NCBI RefSeq assembly: GCF_900185015.1
Contig: NZ_FXYD01000006.1
Span: 62,001 to 126,000 of the forward strand
Direction: 5' to 3'
From: Octadecabacter ascidiaceicola
Lineage (GTDB): Bacteria > Pseudomonadota > Alphaproteobacteria > Rhodobacterales > Rhodobacteraceae
Length of the DNA: 64,000 nt
The position numbers and the translations under genes are program-made. Below the pieces are notes generated by a model that had not been told where the DNA came from, did not search any database, and saw only the letters and a list, made by a program, of their open reading frames with translations. Of the stretch, positions 16,801 to 23,278 are shown piece by piece. Each line of letters starts with the position of its first letter. Position 1 is the first letter of the stretch.

Positions 16801-18179
16801 TCTCCGGTGATCCGGAGGGCGACGCGGTAACTGACGATGGTCAAGTGATCAATGCGGGCGATGGCAATGACGACATCTACGATGGTGCGGGTGATGACAC
16901 GGTCTTTGGCGGCGACGGCAAAGATGATTTCTTTGCGGGCGATGGGGCTGACCATTACGACGGTGGTGCTAGCAATCAAGACGTCGTCCACTTCACCACA
17001 TCCACGGTCGGCTTAACGGTTGATCTCACTGACACCAGCAACAGCACAGGTATCGCGACAGGCGACAGCTATGTCGGGATCGAACGCATCATTGGCTCTG
17101 ACTTCGACGATGTGCTCATCGGGGATGGTATTGTTCGCCACCTTTACGGCGGCGACGGCAATGACATCATAATGGACGCTGCTGGCTCGAACTACCTTCG
17201 TGGCGGCAACGGCGCTGATACGTTTGTGTTTGGGGCTGATGGCGGCAATGACCGGATTTATGACTTTGAGCTTGGGGTCGATACCATCGATGTCTCCGCT
17301 TGGGGCGCGACGAGTTTGGATGACTTGAATATCTATGAGAATAGTGGCCGCTTGGAGGTTCAGTTAAAGAGTGATCTGTCTGAGAGAATCCAATTGGATG
17401 GCCTCGATCAGACACATGTCGATTCATTCGGAGCGAGTGACTTTGTGTTCGCAACCGGTGGTGGTAGCGGCCCGACTGGGAATGGCACAATCACCGGCAC
17501 GTCTGGCAATGACATCATTGATGGAAACTTCGCAGGCGATCCTGAAGGTGATGTCATCACCGACAATGGCGATACGATTGATGCAGGCGTTGGCAACGAC
17601 AAGATCTACGATGGTGCTGGCGACGACATGGTCTTTGGCGGCGACGGTACTGAAACGTTCTATGCCGGTGCGGGGGCTGATCACTACGATGGCGGCGCGA
17701 GCAATCATGACGGTGTGGATTTCAGCGGTGCAACACAGGGCGTTACGGTTGATCTGACCGATGGTACAGGTGCCAGTAACACAGGCATCGCCGCAGGTGA
17801 CACCTACATCAACATCGAAAAGATTGTCGGGTCGTCTCATGATGACACCCTGATCGGTGATAGTCTGGTTAACAAATTGATCGGCGGCGATGGTGATGAT
17901 ACGATTGTCGCAGGAGCCCGCCACAATATCATGATCGGTGGCGACGGCGCTGATACGTTTGTGTTTGCAACAGGAAGCAAAACCAACGCTGTAAAGGACT
18001 TCTCTGCTAGCGAAGGCGATCTTCTCGACGTCAGCGGATGGGGTGCGACCTCGCTCGCAGACCTCTCATTGGATGACAGCAGTGGCAAAGTGGTTGTGAG
18101 TAATGGGGTAGATAGCATCACGCTGGATGGTATTATAGCTGTCAGCGATCTGACTGACAGTGATTTCGCGTTCGTCTAA
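10806..18179 (+). CDS. Giant RTX calcium-binding protein with HExxH motif, T1SS-type substrate
   Basis: A 2457-residue acidic secreted-type protein. ATG 10806 is chosen because it overlaps the previous stop and AGAGGAAAG precedes it. Residues 1-230 form an N-terminal domain with HEITHAALG at 128-136, a zinc-metallopeptidase-like HExxH. RTX nonapeptide arrays (GGxGxDxUx) then recur at about 255-305, 440-550 and 775-1070, and from 1340 onward. A Gly/Ser linker lies at about 722-759. A cadherin/VCBS-like beta-sandwich (VIDDYIRVEEGATVTLDLLA) lies at about 1136-1240. The C-terminal 715 residues are three copies of one unit, ending in DSDFAFV like type I secretion signals. No N-terminal signal peptide, and no ABC/HlyD/TolC genes, are nearby. 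It may be a surface protease or adhesin. The missing third metzincin His leaves protease activity uncertain. Confidence 0.88.
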   Translation: MSVQGLIDIGAIRFFHADQWSQNEGSSPAEWEIDQNAMDLSLIDWQERQIFRLNRLTASDTFVDLLGNFGPENALWIGYTRLPDIAEGDLYPGIDIRGIAIVSEEFSFGFVDQNGDVVELSIERLLAHEITHAALGTPDTTQPLDGSVPDPNYAGPTVDKENAIILEAFPDNESIRTTYSSVTPLSDLTERSNWTFGNEVDLVHVAKGSPPDDPTTTGPGFNINTSNNSTNLRDLIIYRDRDGDPVDNTIRSGDGSDYIYAGKGNDIISPGRGDDYAFAEDGNDVVLGFEGNDRLDGGENEDRSVDFDTLNYEALSYGIIVGVEEEATVNSPTVFYAEDSRENSQWRDLFWNFEKLALTRLDDTLKFDPKMFDLNIEGSGGFDSGLSLERGDLIDGSNLESDLTIALQGALSGDPGTIAANGFAVDVIKFDDVIATKYADTITGSDTSNKIYAGDEADSIDGGLGHDDIYGGLGNDTILGGDGADFIYDNGSASPIEDGEAPQEFLGRVLAYDTEGDDSIDGGAGADIIYYSGGIDTVSGGAGNDIYMTAPEVRGTSIFDDNLTIVLSETADDPFGNDLILGDGKGVDRVRFEGINRADVTVTYDYEKTFIGTQVVEFGSFFWYDFDLALTVDQYVTVGSVQITVNATGSSITVEQVTGFQFEGYYVGDTSPFEASMVVPFLVEFENGYLDWPTSMLDPATNKYTFTNSDHGEPENEEPPVGASSAGSGGTTGGGSSGGGGSNDPGSNDPGNGSNAFAALGSFEFERAQAETIIDGDDDDDDIYASTESEIVNAGGGNDRVFAGGGSDIVIGGAGADTLYGGSGTDTASYDTATSGVGVYLDEDRLTITNTFGDADGDVLEGFENLTGSDFDDRLYGDDGANLIVGRAGNDTIRGLGGQDTLVGGDGDDTIIASEYVDDDDVLFVSDVEMYGGAGNDTIRSSSGNDIIFGGDGDDLVELSNFTNIFAPGTPGNDTVNGGSGLDTVHFFNGPIIVDLGAGTAEYVGTGESVRLIDVEGIKAGGEDDLIIGGAGDNILDGGGGDDTLIGGAGDDELYGATYNFRDDAILYGGSGVDTAHVTWDFTNSTLEVIEGGLKINKASGSGSYTIYDDIEFIQFSDANKTYQELAQGLITEFAVIDDYIRVEEGATVTLDLLANDLEFDGNAITLETINGVAADPGANIRLSSGAVITVEADGSLTLDQGGAYAWLDANESVFTVLTYTATDSTNVVREATSTLVIDGVDTETNNIHLDRNVFITETNPDAAEALRIGNFDVSIAVLIIDEQYIDPNDVPVGFSVEEINGETFITYGGDDAVILSDVALDTWQYAAANRTVGTSADELINGTDGDDVIQAGAGNDTVRSGEGNDVVIGQDGVDRLSFTGGDNIAIGGAGGDFLTAFGGGENLLYGGEGDDQLFSNDGDDTLNGGSGNDSLLGRDGDDTLLGGDGDDVFFGGSGQDSFDGGAGFDQVVLYNDDVAGLSGGVTVDLAAGWISWSSIYPLETLVSIESVLGTGQDDTLLGDEFDNVLAGNSGDDLIHGRGGDDSLYTGSGSSTLYGDAGDDLLYDQSEGGDQLFGGDGDDRFNVNTLFGGANEFHGGDGSDTLDLSGSNQMLNVDLTSGQFEIGAESNQFSGIENIIGTNGDNILIGDGADNTFEGLGGADTYTLGNGNNLVRVATGSGHDIITDFDIAEDAIEINGANFDPSVGATGVTATQIGSDTVLNFGAQDSLTLNGIDLTSWQTASTGPTGDGTITGTVGNDIIDGTFADDPEGDVITDNGDTINAGAGADKIYDGAGDDVVFGGDGRDTFFAGAGADQYDGGAANNDAVNYSLASQGVTVDLTDGSNNSGIAAGDTYTNVEEITGSSLDDIIVGDASIFKLYGGAGNDVITSGTLKNILAGNAGADTFVFGVGSNEDVVKDFSVGEDILDVSGWGATSLADLTLDDSSGKVYVSFGSDSFRLDGIISVADLTDADFVFAQDTGSTGDGTITGTSGDDLIDGTFSGDPEGDAVTDDGQVINAGDGNDDIYDGAGDDTVFGGDGKDDFFAGDGADHYDGGASNQDVVHFTTSTVGLTVDLTDTSNSTGIATGDSYVGIERIIGSDFDDVLIGDGIVRHLYGGDGNDIIMDAAGSNYLRGGNGADTFVFGADGGNDRIYDFELGVDTIDVSAWGATSLDDLNIYENSGRLEVQLKSDLSERIQLDGLDQTHVDSFGASDFVFATGGGSGPTGNGTITGTSGNDIIDGNFAGDPEGDVITDNGDTIDAGVGNDKIYDGAGDDMVFGGDGTETFYAGAGADHYDGGASNHDGVDFSGATQGVTVDLTDGTGASNTGIAAGDTYINIEKIVGSSHDDTLIGDSLVNKLIGGDGDDTIVAGARHNIMIGGDGADTFVFATGSKTNAVKDFSASEGDLLDVSGWGATSLADLSLDDSSGKVVVSNGVDSITLDGIIAVSDLTDSDFAFV
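16032..18176 (+). repeat. Three tandem ~236-243-residue repeats at the RTX C-terminus
   Basis: Units start at 16032, 16740 and 17469 and are 708, 729 and 708 bp long. Each begins TGDGTITGT or TGNGTITGT. Each then has a DPEGD..TD block, RTX nonapeptides, a VDLTD strand, a second RTX block, ADTFVFG, and a closing beta domain (DVSGWGATSL or DVSAWGATSL) ending in DFVFA or DFAFV. The last domain resembles the C-terminal cap of type I secreted proteins. Units 1 and 3 are closer to each other than to unit 2 around WGATSLADL, which points to in-gene duplication. Confidence 0.85.
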
Positions 18180-18308
18180 GTATTAACGTGTGACCTGGCA
18201 CTTGTTGGGTCACATACGCCACGAACTCCCGAGCGTTCTCAAAATGCAGCCCCGATGGTGAGATATGTTGAAATATTGAGACCGCCTTAGCGGTTTGCGC
18301 TGTTCACG

Positions 18309-21083
18309 CTATCGAGGCCGTGTTTGGGGCCTTGCTTTGAACATTTTGGATGAACGCCTATTCCGCCTTTCCTGACCTCGCGTATGCTGAATATCGGGCG
18401 CAGTATAAAAACCAGTTTCACCCCTGTGCCGCGTCAACGCAACGTAGGCCAAGTGTTTATCCAAGGACCGACTGGACAGCACGAAGCTGCGATCCACCGT
18501 ACAACCTTGCGAGCGGTGAATACTGACAGCGAAACCGTGATCAAATGCTGTGAACTGGGAGGGCGAAAACCTCAACTGTCGTTGTTTGCCTGTGTCATCA
18601 ACATCAAAACGGATCGCCAATTTATCGTCGCCAGTTGTCTCAACTGTTCCCAACATTCCGTTCCTCACTCCGAGTGTTGCATCATTACGGGTGAACAGGA
18701 TGCGGTCGCCCTCGGCGAATGCGCGTGGCCCATGATCGGTTTCGAAAAAGGTTTGGGGTTGGTCGTCGTTTGCACGCGCAGCTTTAATTCCTTGGTTGAT
18801 GGCGTGCACATCTACGCGGCGATGCGCCAATGCCAGTCTAGAACTTGCATCTCCGTTCTTATGCCAATCCGCGACGTAATCATCGACCAGTGCAGCAATT
18901 GCATGGTCTCTGTCGCGCGTGTTGCAAACGGCACCATGGCTAGCATAGCTTTGGAGGGCGTCGCTCGTGCGACCATTTGCCAAATCCACTGACGCGCGAC
19001 GTTGCCAATCCGATGTTTGCCTGCGGATTTCTGTGAGGGTTGCAGCACCATTTGCGTCAACCACATCCTTAAACGGTGTTCCTGCCTCAATGGGTTGGAG
19101 CTGATCTGGATCGCCTACTAATACTAGTTTGCAACCACGCTGGCGAAGTTGTTCTGTGACACGGGACAATTGCCGTGTGCCAACCATACCAGCTTCGTCC
19201 ACGACGACGATATCACCGCACCCGACAGGCTCGTATCCACTCTTCCAGCTTGCCTCCATTGAAGCCAACGTGCGCGACGGAATGCCCGATGCGCTTTGCA
19301 GGCTGTCGGCAGCTTTTCCGGCCAAGGCAGCGCCATGGACGCGGTACCCTTGGCGTTCCCACGCAACACGCGCGACGGACAGCATTGTGCTTTTCCCAGC
19401 CCCAGCAAGGCCCACAACTGCGGACATTTGGTGCGGGTCAAGAATGTGGTGAATGGCAGTGACCTGTTCTTCGCTGAGCGATGCCCCAATCTGTTTCTGC
19501 AAACGCGTGTTTTCGCGTTTGATCGCTTGTTCGACGTAAGAAGTATTAACTTTGAACCCACCTGAGCCAGCCATTTCTGATGTGCAGGTCGTTAAAGCTT
19601 CCGTCACCTCCAAGAAGTCGCGGGTGGTGTATTCCGCCCCTTCGTCGTTCTTGACCTGTACCAACTCTGGTGATGCCAGCGCCAGATCCGAGGCAATCCG
19701 TAAATCGAATGGGTCGCTGATATGCTCTGCTAACCCCCGTAGAATATCGGTACGCGTGAAGTGCGCTTGTTTGTCGTTGAGGTGGGCAAGGATCAGGTCA
19801 GGCTGCACTTTCAATTGCGTGACTGAGAACGGCGAGATGTCATGCGGCAGGATAAGTGGCTGGCGCGGATCAAGTGCATAAGGCGTAGAACGCTCCTTGG
19901 TCGCATTGCCGAGAAATTCATCTCTTAAAGCGCGCTGTGCATCAGAAAAGGATATTTCGCGTTCAAGGGTCCGGCGTTCTGCCAAATGGCGATCAATAAG
20001 CGCCTGACACTCCAGTTGATCGCGCAGAGCACAAGCTTGTGCTTGAGCAGCGGCGTCATCACAAAGTCGCTGATATTGCCCCGTCAGGCGTGCCCACGCA
20101 GCTCTCAAGCCAGTCGGCAATTTAGAGTGCCGTGCTGTCAGTTCTTTGATCCGGCGTGCGTCCTGCGACTCGTCCAGAGTTTGCCGTTCCCTGCGTTGAC
20201 GCGAAACTAACTCTGTCAGTTTTTGGGCAAATACGTCCTGTTTGGCATCGGAGAAGTCATTTTGTTCCCGTATGCTTTGGAATGACGGGTCAATACCTTC
20301 GTCCAACAGTGCGCGTGCCGCTTCAACATCGGGGAGGTCAGCACCATCACCAAGACGGTTGCGCAGCTCTTTGGTTTTGACGCGGCACCAACGAGACAGC
20401 GAATAAATCTCACCGCGCACATCGACGGCGACAAAGCCGCGCCGGCCACCCCGTGCAAGGCAAAACCCTTGCTCCAATAGCGCTGCCTCGAACGACTTTC
20501 GAGAGTCAGACATCTCCCAGCAAGATCTGAACATCGCTTTGAGTTGTTCAGGATCACGTTCTACCCGTTTTGCCTGACCTGCCTCGTCATGGGTGTATGT
20601 ATTTGGACTGCGATCCTCAGCCCGACGCAACCCCGCAGGCATCTCCCAACCATGTTCCAGATAAAGTTCGCGGCTGATATCCATCAACCGTCGTTTGAAA
20701 TGGGGCAGATTGATCGCCCGCATCTTTGCCGTATCGATCCGAGACCAAACGCAATGCGCGTGGCGACGCCCCTTCTTTTCATGGAAGACAATTGCCCGGG
20801 GTTGACCCGACAGACCCATGCGACGTTCGATATCGGCAATCGCGACCTCAAATTCTGCGACAGTTACCTTTGCTGTCTGAGGTGGGTTAAGGTTGAGGGA
20901 GAACAGGTATTGCTGGCATTTCGTGCCGAGCGAGATTGCTTCACTTTCTTTGAAGGCATCCGCCAGATCGCTCGCTAGGAACCCGCGTAGCTCGTGAAGT
21001 GTGACATGTTCATTGTCCATCGCGTTCAGCAAATGCTGCGCAAGTTCTTGTCCATTGGCACGTTGATTGCCCTTGAGGATCAT
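18309..21083 (-). CDS. Relaxase fused to RecD/TraA-type helicase (mobilisation protein)
   Basis: A 924-residue fusion. The N-terminal relaxase domain (residues 1-200) shows the histidine cluster His101, His108, His110 in HEKKGRRHAH, typical of PF03432-type relaxases that nick oriT and stay bound to the 5' end. A basic coiled region follows. From about 530 on comes a superfamily I helicase: Walker A GLAGAGKST near 557, DEAGM box near 624, GDPDQLQP, and a C-terminal SIHRSQGCT motif. This Ti-plasmid TraA-like layout nicks and unwinds the transferred strand. It overlaps mobC by 4 bp. No type IV secretion or coupling-protein gene is present, so the element is at best mobilisable in trans. Confidence 0.88.
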   Translation of the reverse strand: MILKGNQRANGQELAQHLLNAMDNEHVTLHELRGFLASDLADAFKESEAISLGTKCQQYLFSLNLNPPQTAKVTVAEFEVAIADIERRMGLSGQPRAIVFHEKKGRRHAHCVWSRIDTAKMRAINLPHFKRRLMDISRELYLEHGWEMPAGLRRAEDRSPNTYTHDEAGQAKRVERDPEQLKAMFRSCWEMSDSRKSFEAALLEQGFCLARGGRRGFVAVDVRGEIYSLSRWCRVKTKELRNRLGDGADLPDVEAARALLDEGIDPSFQSIREQNDFSDAKQDVFAQKLTELVSRQRRERQTLDESQDARRIKELTARHSKLPTGLRAAWARLTGQYQRLCDDAAAQAQACALRDQLECQALIDRHLAERRTLEREISFSDAQRALRDEFLGNATKERSTPYALDPRQPLILPHDISPFSVTQLKVQPDLILAHLNDKQAHFTRTDILRGLAEHISDPFDLRIASDLALASPELVQVKNDEGAEYTTRDFLEVTEALTTCTSEMAGSGGFKVNTSYVEQAIKRENTRLQKQIGASLSEEQVTAIHHILDPHQMSAVVGLAGAGKSTMLSVARVAWERQGYRVHGAALAGKAADSLQSASGIPSRTLASMEASWKSGYEPVGCGDIVVVDEAGMVGTRQLSRVTEQLRQRGCKLVLVGDPDQLQPIEAGTPFKDVVDANGAATLTEIRRQTSDWQRRASVDLANGRTSDALQSYASHGAVCNTRDRDHAIAALVDDYVADWHKNGDASSRLALAHRRVDVHAINQGIKAARANDDQPQTFFETDHGPRAFAEGDRILFTRNDATLGVRNGMLGTVETTGDDKLAIRFDVDDTGKQRQLRFSPSQFTAFDHGFAVSIHRSQGCTVDRSFVLSSRSLDKHLAYVALTRHRGETGFYTAPDIQHTRGQERRNRRSSKMFKARPQTRPR

Positions 21084-21517
21084 GGCTTAAGACCAAGCGC
21101 CGCGATCAAAGCCGTGCGCATTTCCAACACATTGTCATAGGCCTCAGAAATTTGACCAAGCGTGACATCATCGATTGGCAACGCCCCAATATTGGCGTGA
21201 TAGGCAAGTTGATTGAGGTTGTTTGCGATCCTAGATTGGCCCAAGAGCCCGAAAATTTGGGCCAACGCTGCTTTATCCGCAATTGAGGTTGTCGAGCGCG
21301 GTGTGCGACGGGGCATCGTGTCCCCAAGCGCCTTGGCACGAATGAATGTGCTGAGTGCCATCCCATCGGCCAGCGCTTTCAGCCGTTCGTGGTCTTCAAC
21401 AGACAGGCGCAGCGTCACACGCGGACAATCACGGGTGGTCTTGTAGCGTGGCGTTTTGCCCTTGGCAGAACTTTGCGGTTGCGAAGTGCGTTGGAAATCC
21501 TGCGAAATGACCGTCAT
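21080..21517 (-). CDS. MobC-like relaxosome accessory protein
   Basis: A 145-residue protein with a ribbon-helix-helix-like N-terminal segment (RVTLRLSVEDHERLKALADG) followed by the MobC core AQIFGLLGQSRIANNLNQLA and a final helix. MobC binds oriT with the relaxase and helps melt the nick region. It overlaps the relaxase gene by 4 bp (ATGA) and is itself overlapped by the upstream small gene, so all three form one operon. Confidence 0.85.
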   Translation of the reverse strand: MTVISQDFQRTSQPQSSAKGKTPRYKTTRDCPRVTLRLSVEDHERLKALADGMALSTFIRAKALGDTMPRRTPRSTTSIADKAALAQIFGLLGQSRIANNLNQLAYHANIGALPIDDVTLGQISEAYDNVLEMRTALIAALGLKP

Positions 21518-21723
21518 AACGAAGGCCCACGCATGCGAGATATCGGCTTGGGACGTTGTTTCTGCGGCGTGTCCTCACTTGCAGGGCGCGATGCTTTCGC
21601 AAAATCCCGAAGCTTGTGGATAGCCTCAGGCTCAGACTTGAGAACAGCCTCCCATTGCTCTAATTCTTGAAACAACGCAGACATATCAGAGTTCGAACTT
21701 GAACTCGCTCTGTCCGCCACCAC
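21514..21723 (-). CDS. Small hypothetical protein heading the mob operon
   Basis: A 69-residue protein with a GTG start at 21723 (GTG 21720 also possible). Its stop shares ATGA with the mobC start, which supports real, coupled translation. It has a Ser-rich start (ASSSSNSD), a helical middle (LFQELEQWEAVLKSEPEAIHK) and a basic tail. No known domain. By position, a relaxosome accessory. Confidence 0.5.
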   Translation of the reverse strand: MVADRASSSSNSDMSALFQELEQWEAVLKSEPEAIHKLRDFAKASRPASEDTPQKQRPKPISRMRGPSL

Positions 21724-21739
21724 CCTTATTTTGTTATTT

Positions 21740-21818
21740 TTCAGATGCTTGCAGGGGTCTTACCACCTACGCTTGCCACCTATGCTGATAAAGAAGGGGA
21801 ATCCCTATTTAGCCCCTC
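21740..21818 (-). other. Candidate oriT region upstream of the mob operon
   Basis: The 80 bp upstream of the mob genes contain CCACCTACGCT and CCACCTATGCT in direct repeat near 21765-21785, plus a CCCCT-AGGGG inverted repeat nearby. oriT sites usually lie next to the relaxase operon and contain such repeats. I see no known nick consensus, so this is a location guess. Confidence 0.3.
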
Positions 21819-21850
21819 AGCAGGGGAGCCCCTTCGACCACTCGGCCACG
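21819..21850 (-). repeat. Inverted fragment of tRNA-Ser(GCU) 5' half
   Basis: Read on the minus strand, these 32 bases match tRNA-Ser bases from the end of the acceptor strand through the GCT anticodon, with one mismatch (GGGGCT for GGCGCT). No acceptor partner, T-loop or 3' end follows, so it is not a working tRNA. It has the opposite orientation to the copies at 888 and 3548. It may mark an island end moved by inversion, or an attachment site of another element. Confidence 0.7.
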
Positions 21851-21863
21851 CTAATTGGATTAG

Positions 21864-22521
21864 TCACTTGACGACATGGACCAGTAGCACCGCAGGGGAA
21901 TTTAGATTCTCACTAACCCGATCGCTTGATCCAACGAAACTTGGCCGAGGTTCTGCGATCTCTACGATTGAGAAACCTACTTTGACAATGGTGGAGACGA
22001 TCTCTTCGATAGAACGGTGGTAGCATTGTACATTTCTATCCAACCAGATGTAGTCTCGTCTCCCTTGATCGAAGTAGTTGCTAACTTTCCAGTTTGGGTG
22101 ACTGATTGTCGATGCTGCACCTTTTGGGTTCGCTGTTCTAATTGGGTGGCGTTGAGTGAATAAAAAGCGCCCACCACTTGGTAAGGATCGGAATGCAGAC
22201 CGTGCAAAGAGGCGAATTGTGTCAGTAACGTCCTGATAGTTACGACCTAAGCGATCAACCCAACGAACAACCAACACGTCACCATTGCGCAGCAGATCAA
22301 ACAGTCTTTTACCCTCTGGACGCTCCGAGAGCTTGGTAGATACTCCTGAGATGCCATCATCCGACACAACTTGATCAATCTTGAATCCAGCGGCCTCAGC
22401 TTGGGTCTGCTGATGAGAGATCGTCTGATCTGAAGTTGATACGCGGGCATAGCCCTCTAATCTTTGCTACCGATTGCGAGTCCAGGTTACGGACTGAATA
22501 TCTTTGCAAGGTGTTTTCCAT
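21864..22521 (-). pseudogene. Serine recombinase N-terminus fused in frame to a methyltransferase C-terminus
   Basis: The reading starts at ATG 22521 (MENTLQRYSV), then needs one frameshift near 22455 to reach the resolvase motif GYARVSTSDQT and SDDGISGVS...VVRWVDRLGRN. From about 22205 the same frame leaves recombinase sequence and continues as the C-terminal part of a class I SAM methyltransferase: LPSGGRFLFTQRHPIRTA, YFDQGRRDYIWL, VQCYHRSIEEIV. The first part lacks its start frame and DNA-binding domain. The second lacks its SAM-binding motifs. Both are broken, and the join looks like a recombination scar. Confidence 0.7.
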
Positions 22522-22759
22522 TTTCGTCCTCCAACTGTATTTAGCCGATGTCAGACGGAAGATGGTCAAATGTATGCCTCTCAAAGCGCACCAGTCAGCC
22601 TTTAACGCTTGTCTCGCGAACTTAGCGGCCCTTTTCAGTCAATAGCCGCCTGGTGGCCTCTACAGCCAGCCTAAACAAAGGTTGGCGTCGTATATCGAAG
22701 TAGGTACCAAGGCGTCAGTGAACGCCATTCTCGTAGGTGCAAACAGCTAATATTGTATT

Positions 22760-23230
22760 TCAAGAGAGTGCATCAAGCAGTACACGTCGCCGCTTCGATT
22801 TGCGTTTCTTTTCAATCTCGATTTGGGTGAACAGTATAATCTGTTTCGTTCGATGCATCCGATGTTGGTAGCGGGTCTCAGCAACCTTCCAGGCCATCGA
22901 ATTTCGCTTCTTGAACTGACTCAGGCGTTTAGGTGTATAGAAGAGCGACTGGGCTGTACGGACACCCTGATGGTCAAGTATGTAACTAATGGTTCTCAGA
23001 CAGGCTCGTTTGCCTCTGGTCTTCAACGATTGATGCGCAACAACAGAAAGCACAGCTTGTTTTATCCGTTTGTCATTTAGCTTCTTTGCTTTCGAGGCTT
23101 GTTTCTTGAGGGATTTGACATTGACGTTCCCCACAGTGCCACCGGCGGCGATACGTTTGGCAATGCCATCTTTGCATGCAATCCGCTGAGCTTTGTATCG
23201 TGCCTCTATGCGATGGTGTTCATGCGCGCT
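22760..23230 (-). pseudogene. Degenerate serine recombinase C-terminal remnant
   Basis: The frame contains a lysine/arginine-rich helix, then LRTISYILDHQGVRTAQSLF. That matches the LR-IA-L-GV-TA pattern of the C-terminal DNA-binding part of large resolvases. No catalytic domain is attached. The open frame runs on to 23371, but that part only shadows the phosphohexomutase start. It is probably a leftover of the same element as the chimera at 21864. The 238 bp between them holds nothing I can name. Confidence 0.4.
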
Positions 23231-23278
23231 ACAAAAAGACGTATAGTGTTTTGAAAGAACTTTGAGGGAGTGAACTGA

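Noticed and set aside
11810-18121. Many long open frames antisense to the RTX gene (for example 14277-15044 and 15771-16247 on the minus strand)
   Set aside because: They arise from the Gly-Asp-rich repeat codons read backwards. They lack ribosome sites and family resemblance, and they repeat with the same periodicity as the RTX units.
13120-18176. Regular short repeats that could suggest a CRISPR array
   Set aside because: The period is 27 bp or a multiple and varies with codon changes, inside one continuous coding frame. There are no identical repeats with unique spacers and no cas genes.
21819-21850. Second functional tRNA-Ser on the minus strand
   Set aside because: No acceptor-stem partner, no T-loop and a mispaired anticodon stem; only 32 bases match.
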